A model generated the notes under the pieces. The model was not told where the DNA came from, did not search any database, and worked only from the letters and a program-made list of their open reading frames with translations. Shown piece after piece: positions 55,486 through 64,000 of a stretch of 64,000 nucleotides of DNA. How positions within the stretch are numbered: position 1 is the first letter of the stretch; every line of letters begins with the position of its first letter. The translations under genes were made by a program, and so were the position numbers. The DNA comes from Duncaniella sp. (GTDB lineage: Bacteria > Bacteroidota > Bacteroidia > Bacteroidales > Muribaculaceae). The DNA lies in contig JAIDUB010000080.1 of the NCBI GenBank assembly GCA_029060405.1, positions 1-64,000 on the forward strand, written 5' to 3'.

Positions 55486-56457
55486 ATGTTAAAGGCCGGA
55501 ATCATAGGCGGCTCAGGTTATGCCGCCGGAGAATTGCTAAGAATACTCATCAACCACCCCGACGTGATAATCGAGTGGGTCAACTCACGCACCGTAGCCG
55601 GAATGCGTGTGGCCGACGTGCATCCGGGTCTGATAGGCGAGACCGATATGGTATTCACTTCCGATATCGACCTTGACAACATCGACGTGCTTTTCTGCTG
55701 CCGTCCCGCCGGCAAGACCCGTGAATTTCTTGAGACGCACGATATCCCCGACGACCTGAAAATCATCGACCTCTCGCGCGACTACCGCATCGAGGGTCCC
55801 GACCATGATTTCGTATACGGTCTGCCCGAACTCAACCGCAAGCCCATGGTGCGCGGCGCAAAGCACGTGGCCAATCCCGGATGCATCGCCATGGCTATCG
55901 AACTCTCTCTCGCTCCGCTGGCCAAAAACATGCTTCTCAACAGTGAGATACACTCCACCGTTATCACCGGCAGCACATCGGCCGGCGCCGAGCATCGCCC
56001 GTCGTCGCACTACTCGTGGCGTAACGACAATATGGTGGTGTACCGTCCTTTCTCCCACCAGCAGCTCCCCGAGATACGTCAGGCGCTCCTCGCCATGCAG
56101 CCCAGCTTCAACGTGCGCCTCAACCTCATCCCGATGCGCGGTCCATTCTCGCGCGGCATCATAGCGGTGACTTATCTCGATTGCCCCATAAGTCTTGAAG
56201 AAGTAATCAAGCTGTATGACGAGTATTACGACGATCACAACTTCACTTTCATCTCGTCGAAGATTCCTGACCTCAAGGATGTGGTCAACACCAACAAGTG
56301 CATCATCCACCTCGACCATATCGACGGCAAACTTATCATCACCACCGTAATCGATAATCTTCTCAAAGGCGGAGCCGGCACTGCCGTGCACAACATGAAT
56401 CTCCTTTTCGGCCTTCAGGAGACTACCGGTCTCACCATGAAAGCCTCGGCATACTGA
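55486..56457 (+). CDS. argC: N-acetyl-gamma-glutamyl-phosphate reductase
   Basis: Reduces N-acetylglutamyl phosphate in arginine synthesis. The 323-residue protein has the NADP motif GGSGYAAGELLR, the catalytic Cys133 in NPGCIAMAIEL and SAGAEHRPSSHYSWRN near 168. No other arg gene lies in the window. It begins 27 bases after waaA. The GtrA gene follows one base after its stop. Confidence 0.96.
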   Translation: MLKAGIIGGSGYAAGELLRILINHPDVIIEWVNSRTVAGMRVADVHPGLIGETDMVFTSDIDLDNIDVLFCCRPAGKTREFLETHDIPDDLKIIDLSRDYRIEGPDHDFVYGLPELNRKPMVRGAKHVANPGCIAMAIELSLAPLAKNMLLNSEIHSTVITGSTSAGAEHRPSSHYSWRNDNMVVYRPFSHQQLPEIRQALLAMQPSFNVRLNLIPMRGPFSRGIIAVTYLDCPISLEEVIKLYDEYYDDHNFTFISSKIPDLKDVVNTNKCIIHLDHIDGKLIITTVIDNLLKGGAGTAVHNMNLLFGLQETTGLTMKASAY

Positions 56458-56458
56458 C

Positions 56459-56896
56459 ATGAGCACCCATCTGAAAAACAAGGACATATACCAGTTTGCC
56501 CGCTATGTAGCCGTGGGTGTGCTCAACACGCTCGTGACCCTTATAGTGATCTACGCCTGCAAGTCGTGGCTCGACATGAACATATGGGTATCCAATGCCC
56601 TCGGTTATATCGCCGGAGTCATCAATTCATTCCTGTGGAACAAGATATGGGTATTCCGCTCACGCGACACAGGCTATCGCGGCGAGGCACTGCGCTTTGC
56701 CGTGGGATTTGCAGTGTGCTACTGCCTGCAGTTTGGCGTAACATGGCTGCTCAACGCCATGATAGGCCATATGGAGTGGGACATCACCCCCTCGTTCACC
56801 ATCAGCGGCTACGGCATCGCCACCATAATAGGCATGGGCGTATACACCATAGCCAATTTCGTATTCAACCGCCTCATCACCTTCAAGGCCTCGTAA
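56459..56896 (+). CDS. GtrA family membrane protein
   Basis: A 145-residue protein with four membrane helices (about 13-33, 42-60, 78-100, 112-138) and the family pattern RYVAVGVLNTLVTLIV and NFVFNRLITF. GtrA proteins are thought to move undecaprenyl-linked sugars across the inner membrane or assist a glycosyltransferase. It starts one base after argC and ends 13 bases before the MITE-like copy B. Confidence 0.9.
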   Translation: MSTHLKNKDIYQFARYVAVGVLNTLVTLIVIYACKSWLDMNIWVSNALGYIAGVINSFLWNKIWVFRSRDTGYRGEALRFAVGFAVCYCLQFGVTWLLNAMIGHMEWDITPSFTISGYGIATIIGMGVYTIANFVFNRLITFKAS

Positions 56897-56909
56897 GCTA
56901 TTTGTCTGT

Positions 56910-57207
56910 GAGGCTGTGTCAAAAATCAAATAGCGCCCGCGGGCGCTGAATTATTCGTAACCGGCGCCGCCGTAGCTCAGCGAAGGCGTCGCCGGTTATC
57001 TGATACTTAAGCATAGGCGCCCGCAAGGCCGCCAATTGAATAACTTGTTGATTCCCATTATATTCGGCGGCCTATCGGGCGCCTATTGGATCATTTTCAT
57101 TTACCCGGGGCGCCTCCGCATAGCTACGGCGACCCGGGTTACGAAGAACTCGGCGGCCTGCGGACGCCGGAACATATTTTGAAATAGCATATTTTGACAC
57201 AGCCCTC
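56910..57207. mobile_element. MITE-like repeat, copy B (complete)
   Basis: A 298-base element with a terminal inverted repeat: ggctgtgtcaaaa at the left (56911-56923) and its exact complement at the right (57192-57204). Inside are the perfect palindrome agcgcccgcgggcgct (56932-56947), an aaccggcg/cgccggtt hairpin, a long ggcgcccg/cgggcgcc inverted repeat and acccggg/cccgggt. It encodes no protein. It fills most of the gap 56897-57391; the rest holds only a promoter. Confidence 0.85.
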
Positions 57208-57311
57208 AAAAAACAAATATACCGAAACACCTAATTCCAAATTCTAAGTTAAAAGTTGTTAACCCTTATTACATTATGGTGATAAGGGGTATAGGCTGAG
57301 TAATTTTGTAT

Positions 57312-57319
57312 TACTTTTG
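57312..57319 (+). promoter_or_regulatory. -7 element of the GH13 gene
   Basis: TACTTTTG, 72 bases before the start codon; a second TAATTTTG lies just upstream (57301-57308). The -33 box is unclear. Confidence 0.45.
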
Positions 57320-57391
57320 TAGACCGACGGACATTCCCGCCACTAACTTTTCATATCATACTTTTCACCTAATTATTTTACATTTACTTTA

Positions 57392-60196
57392 ATGAAATTA
57401 CCATTTTTCCGACTTATGCTCTTGGCCGCGCTGTGGTGTGTGGCTCCGGCTTTGGCTGCTCAAGTGGTGACCACCACTCCGGCTATCGTGCAGACCAACT
57501 CCACCGACATCGTCATCACATTCCACGCCGACCGCGGCAACAAGGGTCTGGCCAACCAGCCTTCAACCGCCGAAATCTATGCCCACACCGGCGTAATCAC
57601 TTCCAAGTCTCAATCTACAAGCGACTGGAAATATGCGCCCGACTGGAAAACCAACCTTCCCAAATATCGGATGAAATATGTGTCGGCCAACACATGGACG
57701 CTCACAATTCCGTCGATCGACTCTTTCTATGGCATCACTGATAAATCGGAAGTGGTGAAAAAACTCGCTTTCGTGTTCCGTAACGCCGACGGCACCAAGG
57801 AAGGCAAAGGCGACGGCAACAGCGATATTTTCGTCGACGTGCTCCCCGAAGGCTTCCAGTTTGAGCTCACTTCATCGGCCTCCAACGGTGTGGTCATGAA
57901 CTCATCGCCCGTCACCTTCACCGCCTTAACCACCGAGAGCGCTGAAATCAGCATCTATCTCAACTCCGCCTCGGGCACTCCGCTCAAGACGGCAACCGGC
58001 GTAACCACTCTCTCGGCCGAGCAGGCTTTCACCTCGCAGGGCTCCTATAAGATAATCGCTACCGCTAAAAACGCTGCCGGCACAGTTCTCACCAAAGAGA
58101 CTACCGTAACCCGCATCGAAGCTGCCGTAGAAGCGCCCTACCCCGGCGGCACACCCAAGCCCGGCCCCGTGGCCAATGCCGACGGCTCGGTTACATTCTG
58201 CTTCCCCACCGTCAAGGACCGCACCTCGTCAATGGTAATCGTTCCCTCGTGGACCGGCTACACCGTGACTGACCAGTGCGTGATGAAGCGCCACACCGTA
58301 GGCAACAACGTATATTTCTGGACCACGATGACCGGTATTGACAAAAATATCGACAACCTCTATTACTTCCTCGCCGACGGTGTGACCAAGGTTGGCGATC
58401 CATATGCCCGTCTGGTGCTCGACCCCTACTACGATAAATATATCTCGGCCGAGGTATTCCCCGATCTGCCCGACTATCCCATGGAATATGTGCAGAATGT
58501 ACCCTTAGGCATCTACAATCCTTCGCGCGACGCCTATGACTGGAAGGTGAAATCCTTCAAGGGCGTGGCTCAGGATGACCTCCTCGTATATGAGCTGCTC
58601 ATACGTGACTTCACCGGCACTGAAGGTCAGGCCAACGGCGAAGGCACCGTGGCAGGTGTGATCGGTAAGCTCGATTACATCAAGAGCCTAAATGTCAACG
58701 CAGTGGAACTTATGCCTATCATGCAGTTCAACGGCAACCTCTCGTGGGGCTACAACACCAACTTCTATTTCGCCCCCGACAAGGCCTACGGTACGCCCGC
58801 CGACTACCGCCTCCTCATCGACGAATGCCACGCGCGCGGTCTGGCCGTGATACTCGATATCGTCCTCAACCAGAGCGACGGCCTGCATCCTTGGTATCAG
58901 CTCTACCCCATCGCCTCAAATCCTTTCTACAACGGTTCGGCGCCCCACGCCTACAGCGTGCTCAACGACTGGAATCAGGATTGCGAACTTGTGCAGAAGC
59001 AGTGGGAAGACTGCCTGAAATACTGGCTTACCGAATATAAGGTCGACGGTTTCCGCTTTGACCTCGTGAAGGGCCTCGGCGACAACTCAAGCTACGGCAA
59101 CACCTACAATGCCGCCACCAACACCTTCGGCACTCCCTCCGACGCCAATACCAACCGCTATAACGCTACCCGCGTGGCCCGCATGAAGACTCTCCACGCC
59201 GCCATGCGCACCGTGAATCCCGACGCTTATTTCATCAACGAGAACCTTGCCGGCGCTCAGGAAGAGAATCAGATGGCCGAAGACGGTGAAATCAACTGGG
59301 CAAACATCAACAACGAATCGTGCCAGTTTGCAATGGGTTTCAACTCCAATGCTTCACTCAACCGCTTCTACGCTCCTCTGGATCAACGCACATGGGGCTC
59401 GACTGTGAGCTACGCCGAGAGCCACGACGAGGAACGCATGGCCTACAAGCAGCGCATCTACGGCGCACAGGGCGTGCGCGGCAATACTGCCATGATGATG
59501 CGTCGCCTCGGCTCGGTTGCTGCCCAGATGATACTCTCGCCCGGCGCCCACATGCTCTGGCAATTCCAAGAGTTCGGTGCCGACCAGACCACCAAGACAT
59601 CCACCGGCGGTAACAACACTGACAACAAACGCGTGATCTGGAGCTATCTCGACAACGCTGACCGTGCCGGACTTAAAGAATCCTACACACAGCTTATGGG
59701 TATCCGCGCCAATACTCCCGAGCTCTTCGACAACAACGCCACCACTACCAACGTGAATCTCTCAGGCTGGGACAACGGACGCACCATCGCCCTCAAGGCC
59801 ACTGACGGCAAGGAACTTTACCTCTTTGTCAATCCCAAGGTTGCCGATGCTGTCAACATAGCCACTCCCGTCAATCTTAACAACGCCACTTATCATCTCG
59901 TAGCGGCAAGCTATGGCGTGACACCCACTCTCACCAACACATCGGTCAATCTCCCCGCAGGTGCTTTCGCTGTCTATGCCACTACCAATGTGTCGGGTAT
60001 CGAGGAAGCGACCATCGACACCGAAGCCGCTCCCATGATTTATGTCGACGGTAACAGCATCAAGGTGGAAGGCTACGCCCCCGGAATGTACGCGGTATAC
60101 AATCTGGCCGGAATCAAGGTTAACCCCGATGCCGTGACACCCGGTATCTACATCGTCACCGCCGGCACCCACAGCGCCAAGATAGCCGTGCGCTGA
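57392..60196 (+). CDS. secreted GH13 alpha-amylase-family enzyme with type IX sorting domain
   Basis: A 934-residue exported glycoside hydrolase expected to cut alpha-glucans. A signal peptide (about 1-22) and N-terminal beta domains (to about 400) precede the GH13 barrel. The catalytic residues are visible: Asp557 in GFRFDLVKG, Glu617 in INENLAG and Asp679 in AESHDEER. The end, YAPGMYAVYNLAGIKV... GIYIVTAG, looks like a type IX secretion signal handled by PorU. It sits just after the MITE-like copy B. A strong terminator follows. Confidence 0.93.
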   Translation: MKLPFFRLMLLAALWCVAPALAAQVVTTTPAIVQTNSTDIVITFHADRGNKGLANQPSTAEIYAHTGVITSKSQSTSDWKYAPDWKTNLPKYRMKYVSANTWTLTIPSIDSFYGITDKSEVVKKLAFVFRNADGTKEGKGDGNSDIFVDVLPEGFQFELTSSASNGVVMNSSPVTFTALTTESAEISIYLNSASGTPLKTATGVTTLSAEQAFTSQGSYKIIATAKNAAGTVLTKETTVTRIEAAVEAPYPGGTPKPGPVANADGSVTFCFPTVKDRTSSMVIVPSWTGYTVTDQCVMKRHTVGNNVYFWTTMTGIDKNIDNLYYFLADGVTKVGDPYARLVLDPYYDKYISAEVFPDLPDYPMEYVQNVPLGIYNPSRDAYDWKVKSFKGVAQDDLLVYELLIRDFTGTEGQANGEGTVAGVIGKLDYIKSLNVNAVELMPIMQFNGNLSWGYNTNFYFAPDKAYGTPADYRLLIDECHARGLAVILDIVLNQSDGLHPWYQLYPIASNPFYNGSAPHAYSVLNDWNQDCELVQKQWEDCLKYWLTEYKVDGFRFDLVKGLGDNSSYGNTYNAATNTFGTPSDANTNRYNATRVARMKTLHAAMRTVNPDAYFINENLAGAQEENQMAEDGEINWANINNESCQFAMGFNSNASLNRFYAPLDQRTWGSTVSYAESHDEERMAYKQRIYGAQGVRGNTAMMMRRLGSVAAQMILSPGAHMLWQFQEFGADQTTKTSTGGNNTDNKRVIWSYLDNADRAGLKESYTQLMGIRANTPELFDNNATTTNVNLSGWDNGRTIALKATDGKELYLFVNPKVADAVNIATPVNLNNATYHLVAASYGVTPTLTNTSVNLPAGAFAVYATTNVSGIEEATIDTEAAPMIYVDGNSIKVEGYAPGMYAVYNLAGIKVNPDAVTPGIYIVTAGTHSAKIAVR

Positions 60197-60225
60197 CCAC
60201 CGCACCCATAGACAAATTTCCTAAT

Positions 60226-60263
60226 AAAAATGCCGTGTGGACACTTCTCCCCACGGCATTTTT
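60226..60263 (+). terminator. terminator after the GH13 gene
   Basis: aaaaatgccgtg and cacggcattttt pair perfectly around a short loop, with a T tract on the right and A tract on the left. It begins 30 bases after the stop codon. Confidence 0.85.
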
Positions 60264-60264
60264 A

Positions 60265-60295
60265 TTTGATTTAATAATAATTATGTCTATTTTTG
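60265..60295 (+). promoter_or_regulatory. consensus promoter of the CarboxypepD_reg gene
   Basis: TTTG at 60265-60268, 19 bases, then TATTTTTG at 60288-60295. The start codon is at 60314. Confidence 0.7.
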
Positions 60296-60313
60296 CAAAA
60301 AACAACACTCGTC

Positions 60314-61342
60314 ATGAGACTACGGTACATATTTATCTCACTTCTTATATCTATTCCCTTCATAATTAGTGCCCGCGACATAGAAGTTCACGGTATAATT
60401 ATGGATACATTAGTCGAAGAGCCACTTTTTGGGGCTTATATTTCCTATGAAGGGCAGGATGGCAAGACTTATGATACCTGCTCCGACATTGATGGGTTAT
60501 TTTCTATTACAGTTCCCGACAGTATAGAATTAACGGCAACTTATTTTGGATACACACCTGTCAGATTCCACCCCGAAGAATGTGTATCTATTGAAATGGA
60601 ATTTACTACCACAGGTGCTCCCGCTCTTTGGATTATCGACGGCAAAAAGGCAGTAGTTGACGACTTATACCTTTGGGCTCCAATGTACTGCTGGGGCACG
60701 AAACTTAACGATGAAAAATCATCTATCAGCGATAAACTTGATGGTATTGGCCTGAATGATATTATTCATTTTAACCTGATAAGAAAGAGCCTGAACTACC
60801 AAGGTAAGGATCTTGTAGGCACATGCCACGTCAGCACAAGGCCTATGCCTATAGAAGTGGTGGTGGATGGAAAACGTACGAAATCCATTATCGAATACCC
60901 CGGCCGGCTGTCGGTAAGAGAATTTGCCGAAGACTATTCCCGCAAAAAACTGAAATATGAAAAAGTTGTCACAGCTGCTTTGATTGACAGCGCCATGATA
61001 AGCAAGCATTTCCCGGAAGTGACCACCGACAAGGCTCTTGTGATCATCACCTCCGATTCCTGTCCTCATATATCGGCCACGACATATCGACGCTATATTG
61101 ATAACGACGGCAAGGAGGATGAAGTATCAGAAGGAATGTATAGGATTGTTGATTCAGAAGGCAATATGGGGTTTGCCACTGCTGACGGATATGTAGTTGT
61201 CACTCCACAATACAACTATGCAATGCCTTTCTCCTCAGGATATTCAACCGTATATTCCGATGTAAGTTACAAGGAATTGGAAAACGGTTGCAAGTACCCG
61301 GAGCGCAATTATCTGAAATCTATTAATCGTCTGGGACTTTGA
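60314..61342 (+). CDS. exported protein with CarboxypepD_reg-like domain
   Basis: A 342-residue protein from the ATG at 60314, with a signal peptide (about 1-20, ending ISARD). Residues about 23-105 (HGIIMDTLVEEPLFGAYISYEG, DIDGLFSITVPDSIELTATYFGY) form a carboxypeptidase-regulatory-like beta domain as in TonB-dependent receptors, but no barrel follows. The remaining 235 residues are unrecognised. A stand-alone surface or periplasmic protein; function unknown. It has its own promoter. Confidence 0.75.
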   Translation: MRLRYIFISLLISIPFIISARDIEVHGIIMDTLVEEPLFGAYISYEGQDGKTYDTCSDIDGLFSITVPDSIELTATYFGYTPVRFHPEECVSIEMEFTTTGAPALWIIDGKKAVVDDLYLWAPMYCWGTKLNDEKSSISDKLDGIGLNDIIHFNLIRKSLNYQGKDLVGTCHVSTRPMPIEVVVDGKRTKSIIEYPGRLSVREFAEDYSRKKLKYEKVVTAALIDSAMISKHFPEVTTDKALVIITSDSCPHISATTYRRYIDNDGKEDEVSEGMYRIVDSEGNMGFATADGYVVVTPQYNYAMPFSSGYSTVYSDVSYKELENGCKYPERNYLKSINRLGL

Positions 61343-61387
61343 CGAACCTGTTCCGGCAATAAAAGCTGACAAGGCATCAGCTCAATC

Positions 61388-63475
61388 TCATCGGGTCTTT
61401 TGCTCGACGAGGGCTTCCATCTTCACAATCTCGTCGCGTAGACGGGCGGCCTCGATGAAGTCCATGCGCTTGGCCGCATCGACCATCTCGGTGCGTCGCT
61501 TGGTGATGAGCCGCTGCAGTTCGTCGGCACCCATGTAACCTATCACCGGATCAGCGGCAAGATCTACCTTGGTGCTGTATTCCTGCTCGTAGGGTACGGG
61601 CTGACGTGACTCGCCGCGCTTGGTCGTCGACGGTTTGGCGCCACCCTTGCGGCGCGGTGCTGTATCTTCGGCAGCATCGTCGTCGATGCCTATTATGCGG
61701 TTGCGAGCCTTGACTATAGCCTGCGGTGTGATTCCGTGCTCCTCGTTGTAGGCAAGCTGGATTGAGCGGCGACGGGCTGTCTCGTCAATGGTGAGCTGCA
61801 TGGAGTCGGTAATCTTGTCGGCATACATTATAACGGTGCCGTTGAGGTTACGGGCGGCGCGACCCACCGTCTGCGTGAGCGAGCGGTGGCTGCGGAGAAA
61901 TCCTTCCTTGTCGGCATCGAGTATAGCCACAAGCGACACTTCAGGCAGGTCGAGACCCTCGCGGAGCAGATTGACGCCTATGAGCACGTCAAACACTCCA
62001 GAGCGCAAGTCGTCGAGAATGCGTATACGGTCAAGCGTCTCCACGTCGGAGTGGATATAGGCGGTCTTGATACGGAGTTTCGACAGATATTCATTCAATT
62101 CCTCAGCCATTCGCTTGGTAAGGGTGGTGACGAGCACTCGCTCGTTGCGCTCTATGCGCTCATTGATTTCATGCAGCAGGTCGTCGATCTGGTTGAGCGA
62201 CGGGCGCACCTCTATCACCGGGTCGAGCAGTCCGGTAGGACGTATCACCTGCTCCACCACCACACCTTCGGAGCGCTCCAGCTCATAGTCGGCCGGCGTG
62301 GCGCTGACATACATGACCTGTGGCGTAAGCCGCTCGAATTCCTCGAATTTCAGCGGGCGGTTGTCGAGCGCCGCGGGCAGACGGAAACCATATTCCACGA
62401 GGTTGAGTTTTCTTGACAGGTCGCCGCCATACATGGCTCTCACCTGCGGAATCGTGACATGGCTCTCGTCGATAATGGTAAGAAAGTCCTTGGGGAAATA
62501 ATCGAGCAGGCAGAACGGGCGCATGCCGGGCTCGCGGCCGTCGAAATAGCGGCTGTAGTTCTCTATTCCCGAGCAGTGGCCCACCTCGCGGAGCATCTCC
62601 ACATCGTAGGTCACGCGCTCAAGCAACCGCTTTGCCTCAAGCTCCTTACCCTCGCGGGTGAGAAATTCGGCCTGAGTGCCCAGATCAAGCTCTATCTGCG
62701 CTATCGCGCTGCCAAGTCGGGCCGGTGAGGTCACAAAGAGGTTGGCCGGGTATATCTTGAATGAATCATGTGACCCGAGCGAGGTATTGTCCTCTGACCG
62801 TATTGTCTTTATCGACTCAATCTCGTCGCCCCAGAAGGTGACGCGCACGGTGATTTCCTCGTAGGCCAGACGGATGTCGACCGTGTCGCCCTTCACGCGG
62901 AAATTACCGCGGCGCAGCTCTATCTCGTTGCGCGAATAGAGCGAGTTGACAAGGTCACGCAGAAACTTGTTGCGTGAAATCTTCTGCCCCTGACGTATAT
63001 TTATCACGTTTACCTCGAAGTCCTCGGGATTGCCCATACCGTAGAGACACGACACCGACGACACCACTATCACATCCTTGCGTCCCGACATAAGAGCCGA
63101 AATGGTGGCGAGACGGAGTTTCTCGATCTCGTCGTTGATCATCAGGTCTTTCTCGATATACTTGTCGACCGACGGTATATAGGCTTCGGGCTGATAGTAG
63201 TCGTAATACGACACGAAATACTGCACCGAGTTCTCCGGGAAAAACTGCTTGAACTCGCTGTAGAGCTGCGCGGCGAGGGTCTTGTTGTGACTGAGTATAA
63301 GCGTGGGCTTGTTGACGCGCTCGATCACGTTGGCCATCGTAAACGTTTTGCCCGAGCCCGTGACGCCGAGCAGCGTCTGAGCCGGATTACCCGCGATGAC
63401 TCCTGCCGCAAGCGCGTCGATGGCCTGCGGCTGGTCGCCCGTGGGGCTGTATGCTGACGAAAGTTTAAATTTCAT
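61388..63475 (-). CDS. uvrB: excinuclease ABC subunit B
   Basis: UvrB verifies damage and guides the cuts in nucleotide excision repair. The 695-residue protein has Walker A GVTGSGKTFTMANV near residue 39, the beta-hairpin region YDYYQPEAYIPS near 92, helicase motifs VSATPADYE and TVGRAARN, and the C-terminal UVR domain (about 650-690) that binds UvrC. A charged, variable stretch (about 605-640) precedes it. Complete. A TAACTTTG -7 element lies at 63498-63505 on the minus strand. Confidence 0.97.
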   Translation of the reverse strand: MKFKLSSAYSPTGDQPQAIDALAAGVIAGNPAQTLLGVTGSGKTFTMANVIERVNKPTLILSHNKTLAAQLYSEFKQFFPENSVQYFVSYYDYYQPEAYIPSVDKYIEKDLMINDEIEKLRLATISALMSGRKDVIVVSSVSCLYGMGNPEDFEVNVINIRQGQKISRNKFLRDLVNSLYSRNEIELRRGNFRVKGDTVDIRLAYEEITVRVTFWGDEIESIKTIRSEDNTSLGSHDSFKIYPANLFVTSPARLGSAIAQIELDLGTQAEFLTREGKELEAKRLLERVTYDVEMLREVGHCSGIENYSRYFDGREPGMRPFCLLDYFPKDFLTIIDESHVTIPQVRAMYGGDLSRKLNLVEYGFRLPAALDNRPLKFEEFERLTPQVMYVSATPADYELERSEGVVVEQVIRPTGLLDPVIEVRPSLNQIDDLLHEINERIERNERVLVTTLTKRMAEELNEYLSKLRIKTAYIHSDVETLDRIRILDDLRSGVFDVLIGVNLLREGLDLPEVSLVAILDADKEGFLRSHRSLTQTVGRAARNLNGTVIMYADKITDSMQLTIDETARRRSIQLAYNEEHGITPQAIVKARNRIIGIDDDAAEDTAPRRKGGAKPSTTKRGESRQPVPYEQEYSTKVDLAADPVIGYMGADELQRLITKRRTEMVDAAKRMDFIEAARLRDEIVKMEALVEQKTR

Positions 63476-63497
63476 TTTTCAATTAATCTGCAACTTA

Positions 63498-63505
63498 CAA
63501 AGTTA
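63498..63505 (-). promoter_or_regulatory. -7 element of uvrB
   Basis: The minus strand reads TAACTTTG 23 bases before the uvrB start codon. Confidence 0.45.
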
Positions 63506-63575
63506 CGAAAAATATCAGTCACTACCACCGTCCGCTAAGAAAATTTAACTCACACCCGAAATCAACCGGAAACAC

Positions 63576-63606
63576 TTGACAAGTTTAACAATATGTAGTA
63601 AATTTG
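63576..63606 (+). promoter_or_regulatory. promoter of the last gene
   Basis: TTG at 63576-63578, 20 bases, then TAAATTTG at 63599-63606. The start codon is at 63665. Confidence 0.65.
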
Positions 63607-63664
63607 CAATTATCACTTTTTATATCCCTAAGACTATTCTTGCTCAACTTCACTTCTCTAAGTC

Positions 63665-64000
63665 ATGAAACAAATATTATCTTCGATTATCGCTTTATTA
63701 AGTTTCATCTGTATTCAAGCAGCTGAAACTCCTGTGGAATATTTTGATTGCGGAAATCCCATAAAGTTTGACAACACTGATTTCTATTTTGCATGGAGCG
63801 CACATCCTAATCAGCTATATTACATACAGGAGTACCTGCCTGCGGGTGAAAATTTCGAACATTATACCCGCATGTTGTCAATCAGTGTAATTATGGTTGA
63901 CAGTTCTCCCATTGATGCTGTAAAAGCCAAAATAGCCGAACTTGATGAACGCAAAAAAACTGACCCGGTAACTAACTATGTAGTAGCCGAAAAAGACGGA
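63665..64000 (+). CDS. exported protein, partial (cut by window end)
   Basis: The reading frame opens at the ATG at 63665 and runs without a stop for 112 codons to the window edge. It starts with a signal peptide (MKQILSSIIALLSFICIQAA), then YFDCGNPIKFDNTDFYFAWS. A consensus-like promoter lies upstream. I do not recognise the family from this part. Confidence 0.75.
   Translation, partial: MKQILSSIIALLSFICIQAAETPVEYFDCGNPIKFDNTDFYFAWSAHPNQLYYIQEYLPAGENFEHYTRMLSISVIMVDSSPIDAVKAKIAELDERKKTDPVTNYVVAEKDG

Noticed and set aside
55585..56487. Antisense open frame of 300 residues inside argC
   Set aside because: No domain, and argC is certain.

Overview
The window looks like the chromosome of a gut Bacteroidales bacterium, most likely Muribaculaceae (family-level placement is inference). 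The evidence is many start regions with the Bacteroidota promoter form TTTG-N19/20-TAnnTTTG and few Shine-Dalgarno sites, a type IX secretion sortase (PorU) with probable type IX cargo, and Bacteroidota-specific families such as DUF3467 and the Big_5 lipoprotein beside rnz. Most of the 64 kb is dense housekeeping DNA with about 50 protein genes. No tRNA, rRNA, CRISPR array or transposase gene was seen.

Layout. 1-3478: end of a MITE-like repeat, then acyl-CoA ligase, thioesterase and dprA. 3468-8026: rex, a FAH-like gene and porU on the minus strand. 8027-8699: a gene-free stretch with an array of short hairpins. 8700-11172: a CBS-less ACT-like gene, nadK and an orphan hsdS. 11250-16228: pdxJ, an ExbB/ExbD/TonB-type set, tsaD and cinA. 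16427-25503: an unrecognised three-gene envelope cluster, a TPR histidine kinase and a Big_5 lipoprotein, followed by rnz (to 26432). 26698-30890: DUF3467, cysS, a MscS channel, tadA and a sirtuin. 30984-31308: a second MITE-like copy. 31577-35182: an accessory cluster of WYL regulator, ADP-ribosylglycohydrolase, DEDDh exonuclease, uracil-glycosylase-like protein and HAD protein, with a candidate small RNA just upstream. 35530-43200: lpxH, a SufT-like gene, polA, trmD, sufB, cvpA and a pRiA4b ORF-3-like gene. 43411-49284: a giant C10 protease. 49522-50487: a urea transporter. 50542-52532: an RloA/RloB (AbiL-like) defence pair bracketed by 95-bp direct repeats. 52641-56896: gltX, waaA, argC and a GtrA-family gene. 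56910-57207: a third MITE-like copy. 57392-64000: a secreted GH13 amylase, an exported CarboxypepD_reg protein, uvrB and a cut exported gene.

How the parts connect. PorU would process and attach proteins with type IX C-terminal signals, and the C10 protease and the GH13 enzyme both end in such a domain. LpxH and WaaA act in lipid A-Kdo synthesis. Rex and NadK link the region to NAD(H) balance, and the sirtuin and ADP-ribosylglycohydrolase also act on NAD-derived chemistry. The points most worth following up are the direct-repeat-bounded RloAB cassette, the WYL/ARH/exonuclease/glycosylase/HAD cluster with its neighbouring small-RNA candidate, the unrecognised envelope cluster at 16427-21184, and the structured MITE-like family.
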